From Mycobacterium sp. OTB74 (GTDB taxonomy: Bacteria > Actinomycetota > Actinomycetes > Mycobacteriales > Mycobacteriaceae), in the NCBI RefSeq assembly GCF_029892685.1, contig NZ_JARXVD010000015.1:1-64000 (forward strand): DNA of 64,000 nt. The letters run 5' to 3'. Below the pieces are notes generated by a model, which was not told the origin of the DNA, made no database searches, and saw only the letters and a program-made list of their open reading frames with translations. This document shows positions 43,975 through 52,133 of this stretch, piece after piece (within the stretch, counting starts at the first letter, position 1; every line of letters starts with the position of its first letter). The position numbers and the translations under genes were made by a program.

Positions 43975-45590
43975 TCAGGTTTGCCATAAACTTGCTGTCC
44001 TGCAAGGTATGTCGCGACCACGTCCAGCTCAGCGATCCGCTGGGCCGGCACGGTACGCGGATCAGCCGACAGCACCACCAGGTCAGCGTACTTGCCGACC
44101 TGCAGTGACCCGGCGATATCGTCGGCGAACAGCTGCCAGGCAGCGTCGATGGTCTGGGCCCGAATCGCCCGCTCCACGGTTAGCCGCTGGTCGGGAGCCA
44201 GCACTCGCCCACTGGGCGCCGTCCGGGTGACGGCGACGCTGATGTTGCGCAGCGGCTCCTCCGGGGTCACCGGCGGATCGTTGTGCAGCGAGATCCGCAT
44301 GCCGGTGGCCACGGCCGAGCCCGCCGGCATCCATTGCTCACCGCGCTCTCCGAACAATCCGTCGACGATGACGTCACCCCAGTAGTGGATGTGGTCGACA
44401 AAGAAGCTGCAGGTCACCCCGAGGTCATGCGCTCGCTGTAGCTGCTCGGCGGTGATCGCGCCGACATGTTCCAGCCGCAGCCTATGGTCTTGGCGTGGAT
44501 GTTGTTGCAGCACTTGCTCATACACATCCAGGATGGTGTCGACGCCGGCGTCGCCGTGGACGTGGCAGGCCATCTGCCAGCCCTGGGGGAAGTACGTCCC
44601 GACGATCTCCGTCAACTGCTCGCGGGTGTAGTTCGCGTGACCACAGGAGCCCGGGACCACTCCGATGGAACGGGTGGCGTCGGTATCCAGGTATGGGAAC
44701 GTCAGGTCGATGTTGCCGATCCACGGCGACCCGTCGACCCAGACCTTGATGCCGGCCTGACGCAGCACGTCATCACCGTTGTCCGGGGACGCATCGGTAT
44801 GCAGATGTTCGTTGGACATCTCGTAGGTGCGCAGCCGGACCGTGAGAGAGTCGCGGAACTGGTCCAACAGCGGGCGGAACATCGGATCGAACGCCATCTC
44901 CGAGCACATGGTCAGCCCGGCCCGGTTCAGCCGCGCGCATTCAGCGGCGAGCAACTGCGGGTACTCGGCCGGGTCGATGACCTCGGCCAGCAGCGGGAAC
45001 ACCGCCGCCGACTCTTCGGCGGTGCCGTCCAGGTTGCCCTGAGCGTCGCGGCCGTACTTGGCGCCCTTGGGGTCCGGGGTGTCGCGATTCAACCCGACCT
45101 CGCCGGCCGCCACCGAGTTGAAGAACGCCTTGTGCCCCGAGTTGTGCAGGATCACCAGTGGAGAATCGGGTGCCTGAGCGTCCAGCCATGACAGCGTCGG
45201 TTCGGGCAGGCCGGTTTGCAGCAGCCCGTCCCAGCCCATGAAGTAGGCACCGTCCTGACCGCCGCGCTCGATTCCGGCGCTGATGGCAGCGAGGACGTCG
45301 GCCGCGGCCGTCATGGTGACTGGTCGGATATCGCCGATCCGTCCGGACAGGATCACCGCTTCCATCAGCGGATGGCCATGAGCCTCCACCAATCCCGGCA
45401 TCACACAGCCGGCGCCGAGGTGGACGGTGCGGGTGTCCGGACCGATGCACGGCTCGATCTCGGCGGGCTCGCCCACGGCAACGATGCGTCCGCCTGCCAC
45501 CGCCAGCGCTCCTGCCGTGGGCCGACTGTCATCGACGGTCAGCACGGTGCCGAAAAAGACAAGGTCCGCAACCACACCGGCACTGGACAT
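43971..45590 (-). CDS. YtcJ-like amidohydrolase (Rv0552-like)
   Basis: 539 residues from ATG 45590 with AGGAG upstream; the frame is open to 45824 without homology. Amidohydrolase family 3: ADLVFFGTVLTVDD at the start, metal-binding VEAHGHP in place of HxH, a carboxylatable or metal site around KVWVDGS, CHVHGDAG, RLEHVG and LHNDPP. It likely hydrolyses an amide or similar bond; substrate unknown. It stands between the HTH gene (8 bp upstream) and the AMP-ligase (overlap downstream) in one operon ending in menC. Confidence 0.92.
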   Translation of the reverse strand: MSSAGVVADLVFFGTVLTVDDSRPTAGALAVAGGRIVAVGEPAEIEPCIGPDTRTVHLGAGCVMPGLVEAHGHPLMEAVILSGRIGDIRPVTMTAAADVLAAISAGIERGGQDGAYFMGWDGLLQTGLPEPTLSWLDAQAPDSPLVILHNSGHKAFFNSVAAGEVGLNRDTPDPKGAKYGRDAQGNLDGTAEESAAVFPLLAEVIDPAEYPQLLAAECARLNRAGLTMCSEMAFDPMFRPLLDQFRDSLTVRLRTYEMSNEHLHTDASPDNGDDVLRQAGIKVWVDGSPWIGNIDLTFPYLDTDATRSIGVVPGSCGHANYTREQLTEIVGTYFPQGWQMACHVHGDAGVDTILDVYEQVLQQHPRQDHRLRLEHVGAITAEQLQRAHDLGVTCSFFVDHIHYWGDVIVDGLFGERGEQWMPAGSAVATGMRISLHNDPPVTPEEPLRNISVAVTRTAPSGRVLAPDQRLTVERAIRAQTIDAAWQLFADDIAGSLQVGKYADLVVLSADPRTVPAQRIAELDVVATYLAGQQVYGKPE

Positions 45591-45598
45591 TTCGGCTC

Positions 45599-45835
45599 CT
45601 ATCGAGGTCCCCAGCGGCCCCGGCCCGGCCTCCGTGCGTTCCACTCGTCGATTGTCGACGGCAACCAACCCTTGTGCGGGCCGATCTGCGCATCGGGCGG
45701 TGGCAACTGGACCCGCGACAGCGAATGCACGCCTTTCAAACCGAGGTGCCGCGCCACCTCGGCGCGGCCCAGAAACCGGGGAATGTCCCTCGCCTGGCCC
45801 TCGGTGGTAGACGCTGCAGAACACTGGTCACTCAT
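45599..45835 (-). CDS. Small helix-turn-helix protein
   Basis: 78 residues from ATG 45835 with AAGGAG eight bases upstream; the frame extends to 46036 without support. The core DIPRFLGRAEVARHLGLKGV looks like a MerR/AlpA-type helix-turn-helix, followed by SLSRVQLPPPDAQIGPHKGW and a final STIDEWNARRPGRG, as in excisionase-like DNA-binding domains. It is first in the operon with the amidohydrolase, AMP-ligase and menC and may regulate it. Confidence 0.65.
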   Translation of the reverse strand: MSDQCSAASTTEGQARDIPRFLGRAEVARHLGLKGVHSLSRVQLPPPDAQIGPHKGWLPSTIDEWNARRPGRGRWGPR

Positions 45836-45965
45836 TGTGCTGACTCCTTGGCACTGCGCTCGGACGACCTGACAGGGATATGCGGCCCGACGAGCGGCGA
45901 ACGCTAATGGATAACAAAAGCGTCCGACACACAGGATCAAACAATTTTGGGGAGCCGGGCGACAC

Positions 45966-45987
45966 AGACTAGAACACGTTCTAGTCT
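45966..45987. promoter_or_regulatory. KstR-like operator overlapping a leaderless fadD8 promoter
   Basis: Ten-base arms AGACTAGAAC and GTTCTAGTCT are separated by AC. Inside, 45970-45983 fits TnnAACnnGTTnnA, the published KstR consensus of cholesterol regulon genes, at every fixed position. TAGTCT (45982-45987) lies seven bases before the fadD8 ATG, suiting a -10 box of a leaderless transcript, so the bound repressor would cover the promoter. Confidence 0.75.
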
Positions 45988-45994
45988 TTAGGTC

Positions 45995-47605
45995 ATGACT
46001 GACGAGCTGCTGCGCCATCCCCTGCATTCCGGGCACTTCACAGTGGGCGCGCTCCAGCGCAACAAAGACAAGCCGGTGCTGTTCCTGGGTGATACCACGC
46101 TGACCGGTGGCCAGCTCGCCGATCGCATCAGCCAGTACATTCAGGCCTTCGAGGCGCTGGGCGCAGGGAGCGGGAGCGCCACCGGGCTGCTGTCACTCAA
46201 CCGCCCCGAGGTGCTGATGATCATCGGCGCGGGACAGACCCAGGGCTTCCGGCGCACTGCACTACACCCTCTCGGCTCACTCGACGATCACGCGTACGTT
46301 CTGACCGATGCCGGAGTTACCTCGCTGATCATCGACCCGACACCCGCATTCGTCGAGCGGGCCCTGGGGCTGCTGGACAAAGTGCCGTCGCTGCAGCAGG
46401 TGCTGACCATCGGACCGGTCCCTGAGGCCCTGGCCGGCCTGGGCGACAAAGCCAAGGACCTGGCCGCCGAGGCCGCCAAGTTCGAGCCGAAGCGATTGAA
46501 GGCTGCAGACCTGGCCCCTGACCACATCGGTGGCCTGACCTACACCGGCGGCACCACCGGCAAGCCCAAGGGCGTCATCGGCACCACGCAGTCGATCACC
46601 ACCATGACCACCATTCAGCTGGCCGAATGGGAATGGCCGGAGAACCCGCGCTTTTTGATGTGCACACCGCTGTCGCATGCCGGGGCGGCGTTCTTCGTGC
46701 CGACCATCGTCAAGGGCGGCGAGCTGATCGTGCTGACCAAATTCGACCCGGCCGAGGTACTGCGGGTGATCGAGGAGCAGAAGATCACCGCCACCATGCT
46801 GGTGCCGTCCATGATCTACGCGCTGATGGACCACCCGGATTCGCACACGCGCGACCTCTCATCGCTGGAGACCGTGTACTACGGCGCCTCGGCGATGAAC
46901 CCGGTGCGCCTGGCCGAGGCCATCCGCCGGTTCGGCCCGATCTTCGCCCAGTACTACGGCCAGTCCGAAGCCCCGATGGTGATCACCTACCTGGGCAAGA
47001 ACGAGCACGACGAGAAGCGCCTGACATCCTGCGGTCGACCCACACTGTTCTGCAGGACGGCACTGCTCGATTCCGACGGCAACCAGGTGCCTCAGGGTGA
47101 GGTCGGCGAGATCTGTGTGTCCGGCCCGCTGCTGTCCGGCGGCTACTGGAACCTGCCGGAGGCCACCGCGGACACCTTCAAAGACGGCTGGATGCACACC
47201 GGCGACCTGGCCCGTGAAGACGAGGACGGGTTCTGGTACATCGTCGACCGGACCAAGGACATGATCGTCACCGGCGGCTTCAACGTGTTCCCGCGTGAGG
47301 TGGAAGACGTTGTGGCCGAACATCCTTCGATCGCGCAGGTATGCGTGGTGGGCACCCCGGACGAGAAGTGGGGCGAAGCGGTGACCGCGGTCGTGGTGCT
47401 GCGCCCGGACGCCGACAGCTCCGAAGATGCCGTCGCCACCATGACCGCCGAGATTCAGGCTGCCGTCAAGGAGCGCAAGGGTTCGGTGCAGTCGCCCAAG
47501 CAGGTCGTCGTGGTCGAGTCGGTGCCCGTGACGGCGCTGGGCAAGCCAGACAAGAAGGCTGTGCGGGCACAGTTCTGGGCCGGCGCGGAGCGTGCCGTCG
47601 GCTAG
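45995..47605 (+). CDS. fadD8: Fatty-acid/sterol acyl-CoA synthetase FadD8
   Basis: 536 residues. AMP-forming ligase: YTGGTTGKPKGVIG, YYGQSEAPMVITYLG, GWMHTGDLARED and the C-terminal Lys in TALGKPDKKAV. The start MTDELLRHPLHSGHFTVGAL matches my memory of Rv0551c. Its product in M. tuberculosis is annotated as a long-chain fatty acid-CoA ligase. The upstream KstR-like operator points to a role in sterol or lipid catabolism. Ends 87 bp from the convergent GntR gene, with a hairpin between. Confidence 0.94.
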   Translation: MTDELLRHPLHSGHFTVGALQRNKDKPVLFLGDTTLTGGQLADRISQYIQAFEALGAGSGSATGLLSLNRPEVLMIIGAGQTQGFRRTALHPLGSLDDHAYVLTDAGVTSLIIDPTPAFVERALGLLDKVPSLQQVLTIGPVPEALAGLGDKAKDLAAEAAKFEPKRLKAADLAPDHIGGLTYTGGTTGKPKGVIGTTQSITTMTTIQLAEWEWPENPRFLMCTPLSHAGAAFFVPTIVKGGELIVLTKFDPAEVLRVIEEQKITATMLVPSMIYALMDHPDSHTRDLSSLETVYYGASAMNPVRLAEAIRRFGPIFAQYYGQSEAPMVITYLGKNEHDEKRLTSCGRPTLFCRTALLDSDGNQVPQGEVGEICVSGPLLSGGYWNLPEATADTFKDGWMHTGDLAREDEDGFWYIVDRTKDMIVTGGFNVFPREVEDVVAEHPSIAQVCVVGTPDEKWGEAVTAVVVLRPDADSSEDAVATMTAEIQAAVKERKGSVQSPKQVVVVESVPVTALGKPDKKAVRAQFWAGAERAVG

Positions 47606-47620
47606 TTCTTGCGCGAGAAC

Positions 47621-47664
47621 GACGAAATGCCTGCTTCCGGATGCTCCGGGGCAGCCATTTCGTC
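47621..47664. terminator. Hairpin between fadD8 and the GntR gene
   Basis: GACGAAATGCCTGC (47621-47634) pairs with GCAGCCATTTCGTC (47651-47664) with one mismatch across a 16-base loop. It is placed between convergent gene ends and should stop both transcripts. Confidence 0.65.
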
Positions 47665-47692
47665 GATTTGGGCGGGGGATTAAGGCGGTCGA

Positions 47693-48364
47693 CTACTCAG
47701 ACAATCGAGCCAACAGTCGGTCGAACAACTCTGCGGCCGCCTGGGCCGCCTGCTCGGCGTCTCCCGCCTCGATATGTTCGAGTAGCCGGTGGTGGTCCTC
47801 AAACTCGGTCTCGACCGGAGTCTCGTTCATCACGGCCACGCTGGCGGTGATGACCTCGATGAGCCCGAGGTACAGCTCGATCAACATGGCATTGCGCGAC
47901 ACGCGCATCACCGCGCAATGGAATTCGGTGTCGGCTTGCACGAATTCGTCGTGATGGCCGGCCCGTTGCTGGTCGTCACGGCCGCGCAACAGCTCACGCA
48001 GTCCGGCGATGTCGTCGGCGGTGCGGTGAGTGGCGGCCAGCCGCGCACCCTCGACCTCCAAGCCCCGGCGTACCTGCAGCACATCACGCAGTTCGGTGTT
48101 GCACATCCGCCGCAGCGCGCCGGACACCTCGCTGGTGGCCCGCACATAGGTGCCATCACCCTGACGCACCTCGAACAGGCCGGCGTGTGCCAGGGCACGG
48201 ACGGCTTCGCGCACCGTGTTGCGCCCCACGCCAAGGACGTCGACGAGGTCGCTCTCATTCGGAATGCGGTGCCCGACCGGCCACTCACCACTGGTCACCG
48301 AACTGCGGAGCTGTTCGATGACCTGCTCGACCAGGCCCGTGCGGCGCGTTGTGCTCAGCGGCAC
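47693..48364 (-). CDS. GntR-family regulator, FCD (FadR) type
   Basis: 223 residues. N-terminal winged helix: RIPNESDLVDVLGVGRNTVR followed by LAHAGLFEVRQGDGTYV. The C-terminal FCD domain has the metal/ligand pattern LRDVLQVRRGLEVEGARLAA, ADTEFHCAVMR and DHHRLLEHIEAGDAEQAA. GTG 48364 starts it. It diverges from an MFS transporter gene 47 bp away, and the two inverted repeats in that gap are likely its operators. Confidence 0.93.
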   Translation of the reverse strand: MPLSTTRRTGLVEQVIEQLRSSVTSGEWPVGHRIPNESDLVDVLGVGRNTVREAVRALAHAGLFEVRQGDGTYVRATSEVSGALRRMCNTELRDVLQVRRGLEVEGARLAATHRTADDIAGLRELLRGRDDQQRAGHHDEFVQADTEFHCAVMRVSRNAMLIELYLGLIEVITASVAVMNETPVETEFEDHHRLLEHIEAGDAEQAAQAAAELFDRLLARLSE

Positions 48365-48377
48365 ACGAATATCCTTT

Positions 48378-48406
48378 CATCCAATCATAGGATGTATGGC
48401 ACCATA
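48378..48406. promoter_or_regulatory. Two dyads, probable operators of the GntR regulator
   Basis: CATCC (48378-48382) faces GGATG (48390-48394), and TATGG-CA-CCATA (48395-48406) lies five bases before the MFS start. Both sit in the 47-bp divergent gap, where a FadR-type dimer could control both genes. Confidence 0.5.
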
Positions 48407-48411
48407 TCACC

Positions 48412-49674
48412 GTGAGCGCCGATACGAAGGAACCAAACCCGACCCACTATGAGGACGGGTTGGCCCTCGAGCTCGATGGCGCCATCGAGGTCCCCACCGC
48501 GTCGACCCCGACCCGCGTCGCCGGCGGCGTCATGCTGGCCGCGGCCGTCGTCCTCATTGCGCTGAACCTGCGACCAGCCGTCACCAGCGTCGCTCCACTG
48601 CTCGGCGAAATGCGCGCCGCACTCGGGGTGTCCTCGGTCTGGGCCGGTGTGCTCACCACGCTGCCTGTGTTGTGTTTCTCCGGTGCCGGGTTCGCCGCTC
48701 CGCTGCTGGCCAAGCGCCTCGGTCTCGGCCGCACGGTGTCACTTGCCATGGTGGCGCTCGCCGCCGGACTGGCAGTGCGCCCACACGGCGGCGGATACCT
48801 GATGCTCGGTGCAACGCTGGTCGCCTGCTCGGGTATCGCGTTGGCGAACGTGCTGATCCCGGTGGTGATCAAGAGTTCATTCCCGGCCCGGGTCGGCCTG
48901 ATGACCGGCATCTACACCAGCGCCCTGCAGGCCGGCGGCGCGCTGGGCGCAGCGATCACCCCGGCCGTCGAGCAGCCACTGGGCGGCTGGCGACCGGCGT
49001 TGGCCGAGTGGGCGGTGCTGGCCGCACTGGCCCTGCTGCTGTGGATTCCCGCGGCCCGTCGGCACCGCTCTGATTGGGCCACCACCAACGGCAACACCAC
49101 TGGCCGGCGCTCGCTGCTGCGCAACCGCCTGGCCTGGACGGTCACCCTGTACATGGGCAGCCAGTCGCTGCTGGCGTACATCATGATGGGTTGGCTGCCA
49201 CAGATTTTCATCGACAGCGGCATGGACAAGACCACAGCTGGGGTGATGTCCGGAGTGATGTCGCTGATCGGTGTGCCTGTCGCACTGATCATTTCGCCGC
49301 TGGCCGCACGCAGCTCCAGCCAGAGTTGGTGGAACGCCGGCATGGGCGTGCTGGGCATCGGCGGCACCATCGGACTGATGGTCGCCCCGACGGTGGCCCC
49401 GGTGCTGTGGAGTTCGCTGATCGGCATCGGCATGAGTGCGTTCTCACTGGCACTGACGGTCATTGCGCTACGTGCTCGCAGTGCCCAGGACACCGCCCAA
49501 TTATCCGGAATGGCACAGGGATTCGGCTATCTGCTGGCCAGCACCGGACCGTTCCTGTTCGGCCTGTTGCACGACCTGTACGGCGGCTGGAACGTGCCGT
49601 ACGTGTTGTTCTTTGCGGTGTATGCAGTGCAGTTGACGGCCGGCTGGGCCGCCGGCCGCAACCGGTACGTCTAG
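48412..49674 (+). CDS. MFS transporter, CynX/NimT-like
   Basis: 420 residues with about twelve hydrophobic helices from residue 36 on. MLAAAVVLIALNLRPAVTSVAPLL at the first helix is the recognisable CynX/NimT (cyanate/nitroimidazole transporter) motif. The N-terminal 35 residues are cytosolic and acidic. GTG 48412 is the start. Divergent GntR gene suggests substrate-dependent expression. Its TAG shares CTAG with the stop of the convergent gene (overlap 49671-49674). Confidence 0.92.
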   Translation: MSADTKEPNPTHYEDGLALELDGAIEVPTASTPTRVAGGVMLAAAVVLIALNLRPAVTSVAPLLGEMRAALGVSSVWAGVLTTLPVLCFSGAGFAAPLLAKRLGLGRTVSLAMVALAAGLAVRPHGGGYLMLGATLVACSGIALANVLIPVVIKSSFPARVGLMTGIYTSALQAGGALGAAITPAVEQPLGGWRPALAEWAVLAALALLLWIPAARRHRSDWATTNGNTTGRRSLLRNRLAWTVTLYMGSQSLLAYIMMGWLPQIFIDSGMDKTTAGVMSGVMSLIGVPVALIISPLAARSSSQSWWNAGMGVLGIGGTIGLMVAPTVAPVLWSSLIGIGMSAFSLALTVIALRARSAQDTAQLSGMAQGFGYLLASTGPFLFGLLHDLYGGWNVPYVLFFAVYAVQLTAGWAAGRNRYV

Positions 49675-50384
49675 TACTGCGGCGGGTAGCCCGGGTATCC
49701 GCCGGGGCCAGCAGGACCAACCGGACCGGGATAGCCTCCCGGACCGACCATGCCAACCGGGGGCGGCTTGTACTCGCACCACTCTTTGGTCTGCTTCAGC
49801 AGCGCGAGAACCATTGTGGCTCCGGCAAACAGGATGGGGCCCAGGGTCCGCACCGCAGACATCCCCATCATAGTTCCCATCGCGCTCGAGTACTCGCTAC
49901 CGAGTTTGGCGTGCAAGGCACCAGTCATGGCGAGCACTGCGAGGAAGCTGATGACGCAGATCACGATCACTGCCGCACACCCGACGATGACCGTCATCCG
50001 GCCGGCCAACGACCGTCGAAGCAGCAAGACGCCGCCGGCCAGAAGCACGACCGCCACAACGGTATCCCCCACTGCGACAACGGTCGTGACACCTATCCAC
50101 CCCGACAGCGGAGAATCACCACCGTCGTAGCGTTGTTGGGACAATGAAGTCAGCTCGCTGACCGCATACCACGCCACGCACGCACCGACGAAGGTCGACA
50201 GGGCGCCGAGGATGCTCAGCACCGCCGCGGTGATCGCAGTGCCACCCGGCGGCGAGAAAACCGGCGCTCCATACCCAGGCTGAAAACCGTACGGCTGCTG
50301 CGGGTAGGGCACGTTCGGCGGCATGCCCCCGTAGGGATTGCCGCCGTAGGGATAACCCGGGCCCGGCGGGTACTGGTTGGCCAT
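49671..50384 (-). CDS. Pro/Gly/Tyr-rich four-helix membrane protein
   Basis: 237 residues from ATG 50384 with GAGGGGG upstream. The N-terminus (PGPGYPYGGNPYGGMPPNVP) and the C-terminus (PGGYPGPVGPAGPGGYPGYP) are flexible repeats. Between them four hydrophobic segments (about 48-72, 95-122, 127-150, 165-185) form a tetraspan core. The gene ends on the same CTAG as the convergent MFS gene. Function unknown; such proteins are common at mycobacterial cell envelopes. Confidence 0.8.
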   Translation of the reverse strand: MANQYPPGPGYPYGGNPYGGMPPNVPYPQQPYGFQPGYGAPVFSPPGGTAITAAVLSILGALSTFVGACVAWYAVSELTSLSQQRYDGGDSPLSGWIGVTTVVAVGDTVVAVVLLAGGVLLLRRSLAGRMTVIVGCAAVIVICVISFLAVLAMTGALHAKLGSEYSSAMGTMMGMSAVRTLGPILFAGATMVLALLKQTKEWCEYKPPPVGMVGPGGYPGPVGPAGPGGYPGYPPQY

Positions 50385-50412
50385 CGAAACCCCCTCGTCA
50401 AGCTGGGCGGAC

Positions 50413-50457
50413 ATTACATCGCGGCACCGCCGCAAATTACATCGCGGCACCGCCGCA
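50413..50457. repeat. 22-bp direct repeat, two copies
   Basis: The same 22 bases (beginning ATTACATCGCGG, ending CCGCCGCA) occur at 50413-50434 and 50436-50457, one base apart. The copies lie in the divergent promoter gap between the membrane protein and the Ddn-like gene. A tandem duplication or paired regulator site are both possible. Confidence 0.8.
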
Positions 50458-50480
50458 GTGGCACGTCTACCCTCGGAAAC

Positions 50481-50933
50481 ATGAGCCAAAACAACGACGC
50501 GAACCTCAAACCACCATGGTGGCTCAAGCCCGTGAACAAGGTGCTCATGACGGTAATGAAAGTTGTACCGATCAAGGGTCCGGTAGTGCTCACCGTGCCC
50601 GGCCGCACGTCGGGTGAACCCCGGTCGACGCCCATCACCCCGATGGTGATTGACGGGCAACGCTACGTGGTCGGCGGTTTGCCGAAGGCCGACTGGGTGC
50701 GTAACGCGCGGGCGGCCGGCGCCGGTACGGTCACCCAAGGCCGGCACAAGCAACAGGTCGGGATCGTCGAGGTACCGGCCGAGCAGGCCCGCCCACTGCT
50801 GCGGCAGTTCCCGGTCCTGGTGCCGAGCGGTGTCGGATTCATGAAGAACGTCGGGCTGGTTACGGGCCCCAACCCCGACGAGTTCGAGGCACTGGCCGGT
50901 CGGTGCGCAGTGTTCCGGCTGGACCCTACCTAG
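50481..50933 (+). CDS. Deazaflavin-dependent nitroreductase-family (Ddn-like) protein
   Basis: 150 residues. Ddn-type split barrel: LKPPWWLKPVNKVLM, then VVLTVPGRTSGEPRSTPITP and WVRNARAAGAGTVTQGRHKQ. In this family F420H2 reduces quinones or nitroimidazoles. It is an obvious functional neighbour of menaquinone genes if it acts on quinones (inference). Ends on a CTAG shared with the convergent lipoprotein gene. Confidence 0.88.
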   Translation: MSQNNDANLKPPWWLKPVNKVLMTVMKVVPIKGPVVLTVPGRTSGEPRSTPITPMVIDGQRYVVGGLPKADWVRNARAAGAGTVTQGRHKQQVGIVEVPAEQARPLLRQFPVLVPSGVGFMKNVGLVTGPNPDEFEALAGRCAVFRLDPT

Positions 50934-51199
50934 AGGTGCGGAGCCTGCTTGATCTTGCTGTCCGGGGTGCCTCCGGTCTGGCAGTAGGCCTGCACCGCAA
51001 TCCGTGTTCCGGTGATCTCCAGATTCGTTGCCTCTTTGCCTCTTTCGTCCTTGAGGAGCTTGGCCACCGCAGCATCCTGCTGAGACAGCTCGGCACCCAA
51101 GAAGTTCTTACAGGTGGTGTCACCGCCCGTCTGCGCCGGTGAACACCCGGCCAGCACCAGCCCAGCCCCCAAGACCACTGCAGTCACCAATCGCCTCAT
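50930..51199 (-). CDS. Small lipoprotein
   Basis: 89 residues from ATG 51199. Signal peptide RLVTAVVLGAGLVLAGC with a lipobox LAGC; Cys19 should be lipidated. The mature part (about 70 residues) has two more cysteines (TTCKNFLGAEL, VQAYCQTGG) and is mostly helical. It diverges from menB with only 16 bp between starts. Function unknown. Confidence 0.85.
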   Translation of the reverse strand: MRRLVTAVVLGAGLVLAGCSPAQTGGDTTCKNFLGAELSQQDAAVAKLLKDERGKEATNLEITGTRIAVQAYCQTGGTPDSKIKQAPHL

Positions 51200-51202
51200 A
51201 GC

Positions 51203-51208
51203 TAAAGT
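51203..51208 (+). promoter_or_regulatory. Candidate -10 for a leaderless menB transcript
   Basis: TAAAGT (TANNNT type) ends seven bases before the menB GTG, the spacing expected when transcription starts at the start codon. No ribosome site is present upstream of the GTG, which supports leaderless translation. Confidence 0.5.
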
Positions 51209-51215
51209 CAAACAC

Positions 51216-52133
51216 GTGAGCCAAGCGAATCCGTTCGACCCCGCGTTGTGGGAGGCCGTCACCGCACTCGGTGAGCTGACCGACATCACCTACCACCGGC
51301 ACGTCCTCGACGGAAAGCCACAGCCGACGGTCCGGATCGCATTCGACCGGCCCGAAGTGCGCAACGCATTCCGGCCGCATACCGTCGACGAGCTCTACCG
51401 CGCCCTGGACCACGCCCGGATGTCACCTGATGTGGGCGTCATCCTGCTGACCGGCAACGGCCCGTCGGAGAAGGACGGCGGCTGGGCGTTCTGCTCGGGT
51501 GGCGATCAGCGCATCCGGGGCCGGGCCGGCTATCAGTACGCAAGCGGCGAAACCGCGGACACCGTTGATCCGGCTCGCGCCGGACGCCTCCACATCCTCG
51601 AGGTGCAACGGCTCATTCGGTTCATGCCCAAGCCGGTGATCTGCCTGGTCAACGGTTGGGCCGCCGGCGGTGGACACAGCCTGCACGTGGTGTGCGACCT
51701 GACGTTGGCCAGCCGTGAGCACGCCCGGTTCAAGCAGACCGACGCCGACGTCGGCAGCTTCGACGGCGGCTACGGCAGCGCCTACCTGGCCCGACAGGCC
51801 GGGCAAAAATTCGCCCGCGAGATCTTTTTCCTGGGCCGCGCCTACACCGCCGAACAGATGCAAGCGATGGGCGCCGTCAACGAGGTCGTCGACCACGCGG
51901 ATCTGGAAAATGTTGCGCTGCAATGGGCTTCGGAGATAAACGGCAAGTCGCCACAGGCCATCCGGATGCTCAAATTTGCCTTCAACCTGCTCGATGACGG
52001 CCTGGTCGGCCAGCAGGTGTTCGCCGGTGAGGCCACCCGACTGGCGTACATGACCGATGAGGCCGTCGAGGGTCGGGACGCCTTCCTGGAAAAGCGCGAT
52101 CCGGACTGGAGTCAGTTCCCGCGTTATTTCTGA
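51216..52133 (+). CDS. menB: 1,4-Dihydroxy-2-naphthoyl-CoA synthase MenB
   Basis: 305 residues from GTG 51216 (MSQANPFDPALWEAVTALGE). Crotonase-fold enzyme that closes the second ring of the naphthoquinone from o-succinylbenzoyl-CoA. Oxyanion-hole and active-site motifs: FCSGGDQRIRG, VNGWAAGGGHSLHVVCDLTLAS, QTDADVGSFDGGYGSAYLAR. It corresponds to Rv0548c. The last 10 bp overlap the convergent ModA-like gene. MenC and MenE are both encoded in the window. Confidence 0.97.
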   Translation: MSQANPFDPALWEAVTALGELTDITYHRHVLDGKPQPTVRIAFDRPEVRNAFRPHTVDELYRALDHARMSPDVGVILLTGNGPSEKDGGWAFCSGGDQRIRGRAGYQYASGETADTVDPARAGRLHILEVQRLIRFMPKPVICLVNGWAAGGGHSLHVVCDLTLASREHARFKQTDADVGSFDGGYGSAYLARQAGQKFAREIFFLGRAYTAEQMQAMGAVNEVVDHADLENVALQWASEINGKSPQAIRMLKFAFNLLDDGLVGQQVFAGEATRLAYMTDEAVEGRDAFLEKRDPDWSQFPRYF

